A stretch of DNA of 64,000 nucleotides from an uncultured Lachnospiraceae bacterium (GTDB lineage Bacteria > Bacillota > Clostridia > Lachnospirales > Lachnospiraceae). Each line of letters opens with the position of its first letter. Position 1 is the first letter of the stretch. The notes below the pieces were generated by a model, which worked only from the letters and a program-made list of their open reading frames with translations, did not search any database and was not told the DNA's origin. Where the stretch lies: contig CAKXYI010000003.1 of the NCBI GenBank assembly GCA_934899185.1, forward strand, positions 95,361 to 159,360. Direction: 5' to 3'. The translations under genes were made by a program, and so were the position numbers. Shown one piece after another: positions 34,796 through 43,900 of this stretch.

Positions 34796-34820
34796 AAGAC
34801 AACAGAACTCCTGCCGTCTT
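34796..34820 (-). terminator. Intrinsic terminator behind the small frame at 34831-35043
   Basis: AAGACGGCAG pairs with CTGTTGTCTT (two G-U) around GAGTT on the minus strand, followed by TCCTTTTG. It lies ten bases past the stop of that small frame. Confidence 0.65.
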
Positions 34821-34830
34821 CCCCTTGTCC

Positions 34831-35043
34831 TTAGACCTTGCCTGTCTCTTGTTTTAATTCATCACAGGCGACTCTGAATATGTTTCCGAATTCACCAGAA
34901 GACTCCCTTCTTCTAGTATGCCATATCAGTCGTCCTTGTCCGGAATCTTCGGAACCGGAATACTCGACTACCGCCGATACCTTAAAATACTCATCTAAAC
35001 CGATTGCTTTGATCCCCTCCTCGGTGCATATTTTAAGCAGTTC
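34831..35043 (-). pseudogene. Small 70-codon frame with promoter and terminator but no start codon
   Basis: The open frame reads ELLKICTEEGIKAIGLDEYF... to ...FRVACDELKQETGKV and stop, a plausible soluble protein; I do not recognise the family. A stop (TAG) lies directly before the first codon, and no ATG, GTG or TTG follows in usable position. The DNA there is AGAGGATACTTAGGAACTG; one added T (TTATGGAACTG) would give an ATG six bases after AGAGG. The frame has its own consensus promoter (35072-35100) and terminator (34796-34820). It could be a recently inactivated gene, a gene with a non-standard start, or a one-base sequence error. Confidence 0.5.
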
Positions 35044-35071
35044 CTAAGTATCCTCTTAAATACCTGTCTAT

Positions 35072-35100
35072 ACTATACCATGTTTTTGTGCCTTACGCAA
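35072..35100 (-). promoter_or_regulatory. Sigma-A promoter of the small start-less frame
   Basis: TTGCGT (35100-35095) and TATAGT (35077-35072), 17 bases apart, with TGG before the -10. Start point about 35066, ten bases ahead of the AGAGG site. Confidence 0.65.
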
Positions 35101-35144
35101 GGCAAAGACACTATATGTTGTGCTTTCAGACATTTTTATACAAT

Positions 35145-35978
35145 TTATAGGCTTTCATCTGAAGCATCTAGAATATACTTTTGGGCGATCTCAGCCACAC
35201 CACTGTGGTTATTATCCCGTGTCGTCACCAGATCAGCCTGCGCCTTGATCTCCTCTCTGGCATTGGACATCGCAACGCCAAGCCCGGCCGCCTCGATCAT
35301 GGAAAGATCGTTTTCTTCATCCCCCATAGCGATTGTATCTTCGATTGCCACTCCAAGATATCCTGCCAGCCAGCGCAGCCCGGCTCCTTTATTTTGTCCG
35401 GTACCACAAAATTCATAAAACCAGGGACTGGAGAAAAAGGACGCAAAGGGATATTGGCTTTTATCTGCCACAGCATCCCTTAAATCTTCCAGAGATCTGC
35501 GATTTTCATAATCGATCGCCATGACCTTATAGATATCATAGGCATCCAGTGACTCCATATCCTCTAAGACCACATAAGGCTCCCCCGTCATCTGATAATA
35601 TCTTTTCGTTGTTTCCGTTTCTTCTAAACAGCAAAAGCCACCCTCGTAAAATGCCTGAAAGTAAATTCCCATAGCAAGCATCTTTTTTACCAGGTGTTTA
35701 AGATCAGCCTTATCCATGTGATGTGCTTCCAGACAGGCATCCGCCTTTAGATCATAAAAAAAGCATCCCTGATAACAGAGCAGGTAACAGTGCTCCCTTG
35801 GCAGATGTGTCTCCTCAAACAGGCGCTTGGCTCCCCGGATAGGTCTGCCTGTCGTAAAAGCAATATAATTGCCCTGCTCTACGACCTGCCGCAGTACGTG
35901 TTGGTTCTCCCAGCTCACGGTCTTATCCGAACAGAGCAGGGTCTCATCAAAATCTAAAAATAAAATCTTAGGTTTCAT
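35145..35978 (-). CDS. Cof-type HAD-IIB family hydrolase
   Basis: The 277-residue protein is a HAD phosphatase: motif I ILFLDFDETLLC (about residues 5-16), motif II FTTGRP (about 45-50), and motifs III/IV in the C-terminal AMGDEENDLSMIEAAGLGVA (about 226-245). The cap region is of type IIB. Such enzymes act on sugar phosphates or other small phosphates; the substrate is not predictable. The ATG at 35978 overlaps the ppk stop by 11 bases. Longer frames that reach 36065 lie entirely within ppk and were rejected. Confidence 0.9.
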   Translation of the reverse strand: MKPKILFLDFDETLLCSDKTVSWENQHVLRQVVEQGNYIAFTTGRPIRGAKRLFEETHLPREHCYLLCYQGCFFYDLKADACLEAHHMDKADLKHLVKKMLAMGIYFQAFYEGGFCCLEETETTKRYYQMTGEPYVVLEDMESLDAYDIYKVMAIDYENRRSLEDLRDAVADKSQYPFASFFSSPWFYEFCGTGQNKGAGLRWLAGYLGVAIEDTIAMGDEENDLSMIEAAGLGVAMSNAREEIKAQADLVTTRDNNHSGVAEIAQKYILDASDESL

Positions 35979-38136
35979 GTTCTTCTTCATCAAAGGCCCA
36001 GATCGGTATAAAGCGTCTGCCTTTCCAAACTGTGGTCTCATCCTCCGTTCCTTCCATTGCCTCACGGCAGAATGTCATCTGCGCGCCGATCGCCTGTTTA
36101 CCGCGTCGGCTCATCTTTGCATAAGTGCCATCTGAAAGCATGGCATATGCCTTTAGATTATCGTGCAGGAGAACATCTAAGATATGCTTGATCCGATCCT
36201 TGATCACATCGTCTTCCACCGGGAATACGATCTCCACACGACGATCCAGATTTCTAGGCATCCAGTCTGCACTTCCCATATAAATATCTTCCTGCCCATT
36301 ATTATAGAAATAAAAGATACGACTATGTTCCAAAAAAGTACCCACGATCGAAGTCACATGGATATGCTGGCTTACATCCGGTATCCCGGTACGCAAGCAG
36401 CATATCCCACGAATCACCAGATAGATCTCTACACCGGCAGAGGATGCTTCATATAATTTTTCAATGATTTGCCGGTCACACAAGGAATTCATCTTAGCAA
36501 CGATATATGCCTCTTTTCCTTCCTTGGCATGAGCAATCTCCCGGTCGATCAGGAAGATAAAGCGGTCACGCAGCCAGATTGGTGCCACGACCAGTTTATT
36601 CCATCTTGCCGGCTCTGAATAACCGGATAACATATTAAAGACAGCCGTTGCGTCTTCTCCATAATTTTCATTGCAGGTAAAGATACCACAGTCTGTGTAA
36701 AGTTTGGCGGTCGAGTCATTATAATTGCCGGTACCAAGATGCACATAACGTGTAATGGCATCCTCTTCCCTGCGAACAACCAGCGCGATCTTGCAATGGG
36801 TCTTTAAGCCCACCAGACCATAGATAACATGACAGCCCGCCTTCTCTAATTTTTGTGCCCAGACAATATTGTTTTCCTCGTCAAAACGCGCCTTTAATTC
36901 TACTAGGACCGTGACCTGCTTTCCGTTTTCCGCTGCCTTGGCAAGCGCTGCGATGATCGGTGAATTACCACTGACACGATACAGGGTCTGCTTGATGGCA
37001 AGCACATCCGGATCAACTGCCGCCTGCTTGATAAAATCAACGACCGGCTCAAAGGTCTCATAGGGATGCGTCAGGAAAATATCTCCTTTTTTGATCTCGT
37101 CAAAAATATTTTCTCCCGGAAGGATCCTTGGATTTTTCTGCGGTACAAAAGGTTTCTCCCGCAGATCATCACAATCGGACAGCCCATACATCTTCATCAA
37201 AAAGGTAAGGTCCAAAGGTCCTGCGATCTCATAGACATCCTTACCGCTGACAGCCAGTTGTTCTTTTAAGACCTGCAAAAGGCGTTTATCTGCCTTGTGT
37301 TCAATCTCCAGACGGATCACCTCGCCCCACTGCCTTTTGACAAGCTGCTTCTGGATCTCTTTTAAAAGATCGCTCGCCTCATCCTCATCAAAGGACAAAT
37401 CGGCATTTCGCATGATTCGATAAGGATAGGCGCACACAAGGTCATAGTTCAAAAAAAGTTGTGCCATATTCTTTTCTATGATCTGTTCTAAGAGAGTAAA
37501 GGTATAGCGGTCATCCTCCCCCGGAATCGGCACCAGTCGCGGCAGCACAGACGGCACCTGTACTGTAGCAAATTCCAATTCCTGCTTACTTCCCTGCTGT
37601 AATTTGGAATTCGGATGCTTGGACTTGATGAGTGCTGCAATATTCAAGGACTTGTTGCGCACCAGAGGAAAAGGCCGGGAAGCATCCACTGCCATAGGAG
37701 TCAGCACCGGATAGACATGTTCCATAAAGTACTTATCTACATAGGCTGCCTGCTTTTCGTTGAGTTCCTCATAAGCGCCTATGATCCGAATACCTTCCTT
37801 GCGCAGGATCGGCATCAAAGAACGGTTGTAAGTGTTGTACTGCTTTTCTACGAGTGCATGGACTTCCTTACCTATCGCATGTAGTTGTTCTGTTGGATCC
37901 ATGCCGGCAATATCTTTTTTTGTATAACCTGCATGTTCCATATCCTTTAAAGAAGCGACACGCACCATAAAGAACTCATCCAGATTGGAAGATGTGATGC
38001 TGACAAATTTCAGGCGATCCAAGATTGGGATCTCCTTATCCTTTGCCTCATTTAATACACGGTGCTCAAATTTAAGCCAACTCAATTCACGGTTATCATA
38101 ATATTTTGGATTTTTGAAATCTTCTGCTTTGCTCAT
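35968..38136 (-). CDS. ppk1: Polyphosphate kinase 1
   Basis: Ppk1 builds inorganic polyphosphate from ATP. The 722-residue protein has the N domain (YYDNRELSWLKFEHRVLNEA, start), head domain, and two phospholipase-D-like catalytic domains. The autophosphorylated His lies in YVHLGTGNYNDSTAKLYTD (about residue 468). Length is typical. The ppx homologue lies 14 bases upstream in the same operon and the HAD hydrolase overlaps downstream, so synthesis and breakdown of polyphosphate are encoded together. Confidence 0.97.
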   Translation of the reverse strand: MSKAEDFKNPKYYDNRELSWLKFEHRVLNEAKDKEIPILDRLKFVSITSSNLDEFFMVRVASLKDMEHAGYTKKDIAGMDPTEQLHAIGKEVHALVEKQYNTYNRSLMPILRKEGIRIIGAYEELNEKQAAYVDKYFMEHVYPVLTPMAVDASRPFPLVRNKSLNIAALIKSKHPNSKLQQGSKQELEFATVQVPSVLPRLVPIPGEDDRYTFTLLEQIIEKNMAQLFLNYDLVCAYPYRIMRNADLSFDEDEASDLLKEIQKQLVKRQWGEVIRLEIEHKADKRLLQVLKEQLAVSGKDVYEIAGPLDLTFLMKMYGLSDCDDLREKPFVPQKNPRILPGENIFDEIKKGDIFLTHPYETFEPVVDFIKQAAVDPDVLAIKQTLYRVSGNSPIIAALAKAAENGKQVTVLVELKARFDEENNIVWAQKLEKAGCHVIYGLVGLKTHCKIALVVRREEDAITRYVHLGTGNYNDSTAKLYTDCGIFTCNENYGEDATAVFNMLSGYSEPARWNKLVVAPIWLRDRFIFLIDREIAHAKEGKEAYIVAKMNSLCDRQIIEKLYEASSAGVEIYLVIRGICCLRTGIPDVSQHIHVTSIVGTFLEHSRIFYFYNNGQEDIYMGSADWMPRNLDRRVEIVFPVEDDVIKDRIKHILDVLLHDNLKAYAMLSDGTYAKMSRRGKQAIGAQMTFCREAMEGTEDETTVWKGRRFIPIWAFDEEEHET

Positions 38137-38150
38137 TTTTTGATCCCCCT

Positions 38151-39680
38151 CTATTCAAACACACGCAATTCCCGCAAGATCGGACGGATGGAAAATACAC
38201 TTTCAAAGAAGTCTGCTTTTTCTTCAAACATGCCTTTTTCCAATGCGATGGAATCCGTTGCTTCAATGGTAATGTGCAAACGATCGCCCCGCACCGTCAT
38301 CTTGATGTTCTTGAACTTCTGCCTGTGGCTGCGGTCGAGCGCATTAGCCACTTTTAAGATAGCGAGCAGTTTGACGATGGTCATATACTCATCCACACTA
38401 AACCGATCCGCCATGCTGTCATAAGATTCCAGACTTTTTCGGTTTAAAGATACAACCGTAGCGACCATCTCACGTTCCTTGTGGGATAGCCCTAGGATTT
38501 CTGATGACATGATGATTATATAGGAGCAATCGGACGCATCCGAGATACTGATGTATTTGCCACAGTCATGTAAGATCGCAACCAGACGCATCAATAATCT
38601 TTGTCTTTTGTCCAACCCGTGAAACTTCTTTGTTACATCAAAGATCTGGGTCGAGATCTTATCCAGCGCCTTTAAGTGTGGCTGGTAACTGCCGTAGCGT
38701 TTGGCGATCGACCAGGCCGCCGAAATTATGTCCTGATCAAAGTCATGCTCTACCTGTAGATAATGCTTTGGTGCGAAATAATGGTATGCCATACCATCAT
38801 TGACCGATACGCCCGGCACATAGACATATTTTGCCGGAAGTTTTTCCGCAATGGCATGATGCAACATCAAAAACGGTTCGATCAGTTCCTCGTGATCGTT
38901 TAAGACATCAAATTCCCGGATAATGCTCTGTAAGGTCTTATCCCGCGTATTCTCCAGAAGTTCCATATAATGTTCCATCTTGATCGGTTCTCTGGTCGCA
39001 TCATCAACAGCGTGTTCCATCAAAGTCGATACATGGTCGCCTAGGATGATCAAGTATTTTAACTTGACATCCTGCATATGCATGGTGACAAAGGCATCCA
39101 GTTCCTTATACATCATCTGGGCGATCTGCTCTTTATGGTTGGTCATATAGGATAAACGTTTCATGTTCTCGCTCATGATGACCGTTCCCAATCCGATATG
39201 CTGTGTTGTTCTAACCTTTCCATGATAAAAGAGGGTGATCTGCAAACTGGCACCGCCGATATCCACGATTGCTGCACTCTCCGATACCATAGCATCAAAA
39301 TTATCCTGGGATGCCACCGCGCGATAACTCATAAACCTATGTTCTGAATTGCTGAGCGCCAGCACCTTCATACCGGTGCGCAGTTTAATCTGTTCCATGG
39401 CAAAGAGGCGGTTATCTGCCGCCGTAAAGGTAGAGCCGGCATAGACCTGATAGTCATCCATCAGCCGGTACATGACAAGGGTGCGTTTCATATCTTCCAA
39501 CACATTGCAGATCCTATCTATAGTCTCTTTTTTCAACTGACCGTTGGCATAGATATCCTGCGCCGTATCAATTGGCGTCCGCAGACAATCCAGTTCCTTC
39601 AAGCGTTTCTTTTGTGTAATCTGAAATACTTTCAGAATAATCTCATAAGATCCAATATAGATCGATGCATATAACTTCAT
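38151..39680 (-). CDS. Ppx/GppA family phosphatase with C-terminal HD domain
   Basis: The 509-residue protein has the ASKHA-fold Ppx/GppA domain (about 1-305): ASIYIGSYEIILKVFQI at the start, STFTAADNRLFAMEQI (about 83-98) and VDIGGASLQITLF (about 138-150), a variant of the usual DIGGGSTE. An HD-type domain follows, with RLVAILHDCGKYISISDAS (about 366-384). It may degrade polyphosphate or pppGpp. The replacement of the usual Gly-Ser-Thr-Glu catalytic loop by Ala-Ser-Leu-Gln suggests altered or lost catalysis. Its operon partner is ppk1. Confidence 0.88.
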   Translation of the reverse strand: MKLYASIYIGSYEIILKVFQITQKKRLKELDCLRTPIDTAQDIYANGQLKKETIDRICNVLEDMKRTLVMYRLMDDYQVYAGSTFTAADNRLFAMEQIKLRTGMKVLALSNSEHRFMSYRAVASQDNFDAMVSESAAIVDIGGASLQITLFYHGKVRTTQHIGLGTVIMSENMKRLSYMTNHKEQIAQMMYKELDAFVTMHMQDVKLKYLIILGDHVSTLMEHAVDDATREPIKMEHYMELLENTRDKTLQSIIREFDVLNDHEELIEPFLMLHHAIAEKLPAKYVYVPGVSVNDGMAYHYFAPKHYLQVEHDFDQDIISAAWSIAKRYGSYQPHLKALDKISTQIFDVTKKFHGLDKRQRLLMRLVAILHDCGKYISISDASDCSYIIIMSSEILGLSHKEREMVATVVSLNRKSLESYDSMADRFSVDEYMTIVKLLAILKVANALDRSHRQKFKNIKMTVRGDRLHITIEATDSIALEKGMFEEKADFFESVFSIRPILRELRVFE

Positions 39681-39750
39681 GATATCCCCCTTTGCATAAT
39701 CTCTACCCTAACATATCCATGTAAAATCCCCATAAAATCTTTGAAAAGAT

Positions 39751-40905
39751 CTAGTTATCCTTTGCAAACGACTGGTAATTTCCCAAAATGCGAAAAGAAG
39801 ATGTCTCTTCCTTTAAGCCCCGCAAAGCATTGACGACCGCTTCCTGTCTCAGATTTCCCTCAAAATCGATAAAGAATTGGTAGCCCCAGGATCCGCCCTT
39901 GCTTGGACGGGATTCGATGCGAGTAAGATTGATTCCATTAAAGATAAAATGTGACATGATACGATACAAGGCACCTGCCTCATCATCCGGAAGTGCAAAG
40001 CACAGGCTGACCTTATCCGCAGATTGCAAATAGGTCTTATCCTTTGCCACAATAATAAAGCGTGTCTCATTTTCTTTATTGTCCTGAATGGCTTGGTCTA
40101 AAACATCCAGATCATAAATACCGGCATTATGTATGCCTGCAATGGCAGCCTGATTTTTCAGACCGTCCTCTTTGACCTTCTGGGCTGCAAGGGCTGTATT
40201 CTTCAATGCCTTGCGCTCCATTTTTGCATGATCATCCAGATAGTCCGCACACTGCATCAGGGCCTGTGGATGGGAATATACCACCGTGATATCCTCGATC
40301 TTTGCCCCTTTGATGCCTAAAAGCGCATGATCGATCTTAATGATCTGTTCGCCCACGATCGTAACATCGTATTCCATCAAAAGATCATAATTTTCTGCCA
40401 CAATACCGGCTGATGAGTTTTCGATCGGCAGTACCGCATAATCCACTTGTCCGCTCTGGATCACCTCCATAGCATCCCGCCAGGTCGCTACTGCCTCACC
40501 CGGACAATCCTTGCCAAAGAAGTGTTGCATAGCCATCTGGGCATAAGCCCCTTCAACCCCCTGATAAACGATCCGCTTATCCTTGGCAGCCAAGGCATCA
40601 ATCGCGCGAAATCCCAATGGCTCGATCTGCCCTGCTTCCGCCAACATCTGGTATTGCTTTTTGCGGCTAGTCGACATGATCTGTTCAAAAAGTTCGACCA
40701 CGCCCTGCTTTAAAAATTCATCCGGCACCAGCCCCGCTAAGGTCTTTAATTTCTCATCCTCGCGTGCTTTATCATAGACATTTTTATGGTTTGCGATCTT
40801 GTATTCTGCCACTTCCGCAGCCAATCCCATTCTCTGTTCATACAACGATACGATCTGACGGTCAATCGCGTCAATATCACATCGGATCTCACTTAAATCT
40901 TTCAT
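39751..40905 (-). CDS. pheA: Bifunctional chorismate mutase / prephenate dehydratase
   Basis: This enzyme makes phenylpyruvate from chorismate. Domains in order: AroQ-type chorismate mutase (about 1-88, IRCDIDAIDRQIVSLYEQRM), prephenate dehydratase (about 112-290, YQGVEGAYAQMAMQHFF, ENSSAGIVAENYDLL and the catalytic TRF motif in NETRFIIV), and a C-terminal ACT domain (about 300-378, LYRIMSHFIFNGINLTRIES) that should bind Phe for feedback inhibition. At 384 residues it is of usual length. It is a single gene between polC and ppx, without a clear strong promoter. Confidence 0.97.
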   Translation of the reverse strand: MKDLSEIRCDIDAIDRQIVSLYEQRMGLAAEVAEYKIANHKNVYDKAREDEKLKTLAGLVPDEFLKQGVVELFEQIMSTSRKKQYQMLAEAGQIEPLGFRAIDALAAKDKRIVYQGVEGAYAQMAMQHFFGKDCPGEAVATWRDAMEVIQSGQVDYAVLPIENSSAGIVAENYDLLMEYDVTIVGEQIIKIDHALLGIKGAKIEDITVVYSHPQALMQCADYLDDHAKMERKALKNTALAAQKVKEDGLKNQAAIAGIHNAGIYDLDVLDQAIQDNKENETRFIIVAKDKTYLQSADKVSLCFALPDDEAGALYRIMSHFIFNGINLTRIESRPSKGGSWGYQFFIDFEGNLRQEAVVNALRGLKEETSSFRILGNYQSFAKDN

Positions 40906-40938
40906 GTAATTCCTCTCATAATCATCTCTTTTTATAAA

Positions 40939-40962
40939 TAGGAAAATCCGTGGAATTTCCTA
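40939..40962 (-). terminator. Weak hairpin after polC
   Basis: TAGGAAATTCC and GGATTTTCCTA pair with one mismatch, followed by TATTTATAAAA on the minus strand. The U-tract is interrupted, so termination may be partial and pheA may be read from polC. Confidence 0.45.
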
Positions 40963-40974
40963 ACATGCTTCATC

Positions 40975-43900
40975 CTACGCCGTAAAGTCGAAGAAGGATA
41001 ACTGGTTGGATTCCGGCAGATCCGAAATAATATCCAGATCGGATAAAAGTTCAATGATTGATTTGCTCACCTTGCCACGCTCCCGCAGATCATCCTTGGA
41101 TAAGAACTTTCCGCCGCTGGCTGCAATGGCAAGCGACTCTGCCGCCTTGTCTCCCATACCATCGATCGAATTGAAAGGTGGTAATAATTTACCGTCAACG
41201 ATCTGGAAATATCTGGCATCTGACTTATACAGATCCAGTGGCAAAAATTCAAAACCTCGCGCATACATTTCCTGTACGATACGCATGTCGCGAAGGGTTC
41301 CTTCTTCTTTTGCCGACATCTTCTCTTTTTTCTTGTATTCTGCAATATAAAATTCCAGTTTATCCTTCCCCTGACACATAAGTTCATAACTGAAGGATGT
41401 CGCACGGATACTAAAAAATGCCGCGTAGTAAGCCAGAGGATAAAAGACCTTACAATAGGCAATACGCCATGCCATCATAACGTATGCCGCCGCATGTGCC
41501 TTCGGGAACATGTATTTGATCTTTTCACAGGACCAGGTGTACCACTCTGGCACACCATGATCCAGCATATCCTGTTTCCACTCAGGCCACTGCTTACATT
41601 TTCCCTTTGCAATGATACCCTTTCTGGTCTTTTCCATGATATCAAAGGCTTCCGCACTATCCAGTCCCATATGGATCAGATAGGTCATGATATCATCACG
41701 CGTACAGATACAGGTAGAAATCGTAGCCGTGCCATCTTCAATCAAAGTCTGCGCATTGCCCAGCCATACGTCCGTACCGTGGGACAAGCCGGAAATACGG
41801 ATCAGATCGGTAAACTCCTGCGGCTTTGCATCCCGGAGCATCCCCATGGCAAAGTCGGTACCAAACTCAGGGATACCCAGCGTTCCCATCGGACAGCCAT
41901 TCAACTCCTCCGGTGTGACCCCAAGGGCTGAGGTATTTTTAAAGAGCGACATGACCGTCTTATCATCCAGCGGGATCTCCTGTGCATGCAGTCCGGTCAG
42001 ATCTTCCAACATACGGATCATTGTCGGATCATCGTGTCCCAGAATATCCAGTTTCAAAAGGTTGGCATCAATAGAGTGATAGTCAAAATGGGTCGTAATG
42101 ATATCGGACGTCATATCATTTGCCGGATGTTGAACCGGTGTAAAGGAAAAAATGTCTTCTCCCACCGGAAGTACGATGATACCACCCGGATGCTGTCCTG
42201 TCGTTCTTCGCACGCCCACGCACCCCTGTACGATACGGTCAATCTCACAATTTCGCTTGTGTATACCACGTTCTTCATAATAATTCTTGATATAACCAAA
42301 AGCGGTCTTATCAGCAAGCGTACCGATTGTACCCGCCTTAAAGGTCTGGCCTTCCCCAAAGATAACCTCGGTGTATTTATGCGCCTTGGACTGATAATCC
42401 CCGGAGAAGTTCAGATCGATATCCGGCTCCTTATTTCCCTTAAATCCCAGGAAGGTCTCAAACGGAATATCAAATCCCTCCTTTTTCAGATCCTTGCCAC
42501 AAACCGGACACTTGCGGTCCGGCATATCACAACCTGCACGCCCGGAATAAGCCTTGACCTCTTCGGAATCAAAATCCACAAAATGACAATATTCACACAG
42601 ATAATGCGGACTGAGCGGATTTACCTCTGTAATACCTGCCATGGTGGCAACAAAGGATGATCCTACCGATCCACGGGAGCCTACCAGATAGCCGTCCTCA
42701 TTGGACTTCCACACCAATTTCTGTGCAATGATATACATCACGGCATAGCCATTGCCGATGATAGATTTGAGTTCTCTTTCCAGTCTCTCTTCTACGACAG
42801 GCGGCAGATCTTCGCCGTAAAGCGCATGCGCCCTGTCATAGCAGATTTTTCTAAGCAACCCATCTGAATTTTCTATGACCGGCGGACATTTGTCAGGTCG
42901 CACCGGCGAGATTGGTTCGCACATATCGGCGATCCGATTGGTGTTGGTGATAACGACTTCCTCCGCCTTGGCAGAGCCAAGATAGGAAAACTCCTCCAAC
43001 ATCTCCTCGGTGGTACGCAGGTACAAAGGTGCCTGATCATCAGCATCCGAAAACCCCTTGCCCGCCATAATGATACGGCGATATACTTCATCCTGCGGAT
43101 CCAAGAAATGCACATCACAGGTCGCAACGACCGGCTTTTTAAATATCTCACCCAAAGATACGATCCTGCGGTTGATATTGCGCAGATCTTCCTCACTCTT
43201 GATAAGTCCGTCATCCTTGCGGAGCATAAATGCATTATTTCCGATCGGCTGGATCTCCAGATAATCATAGAAATTCACGATACGCGTGATCTCTTCTTCC
43301 GGTCGGCTGTTTAGGATGGCGCGGTATAATTCTCCCGCCTCACATGCCGATCCGATAATCAACCCCTCCCGATATTTCTGCAACTGACTCTTTGGTATCT
43401 TTGGTCTTCTGTAATAATACTGTAAGTGAGACATGGAGATCAAACGATAGAGATTGATACGTCCAATGTCATTTTTTGCTAAGACGATACAGTGATAAGA
43501 CGGCATCTTGCGGATGGTCTCATCGGATGCCATACCATCCTTGTTGACATCATCCAGTGTCTCGAAACCACGGTCTTTTAGCATCTCCAAGAACTTGACA
43601 TAAATCTCTGCGGTACATCCCGCATCATCTACTGCCCTATGATGGTGTTCCAAAGATACGCCTACTGCCTTTGCCACATTGTCCAGTTTAAACTTGCTGA
43701 GTGACGGAAGCAGATAACGCGCCAGAGCCACCGTATCCACATAGGTAAAGTCACATGGCAGTCCCAGACGTTCGCAATTCGCCTTGATAAAACTCATATC
43801 AAAATCTGCATTATGAGCAACCATGATAGCACCCTTGCAAAATCCCATAAAACGCGGCAGGATCTTTGTAATATCCTCCGCATCAATGACATCCTCATCA

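Noticed and set aside
34838..35047. A 69-codon plus-strand frame in the gap between infC and the HAD gene
   Set aside because: It has no ribosome site, and the minus strand has a promoter and terminator around a better frame.
35979..36065. A longer start for the HAD hydrolase
   Set aside because: The extra residues lie wholly within ppk1 and have no HAD character; the fold begins at the ATG at 35978.
41687..42660. Plus-strand frames of 130-224 codons inside polC
   Set aside because: They are other-frame readings of the conserved polymerase region without start sites or known domains.
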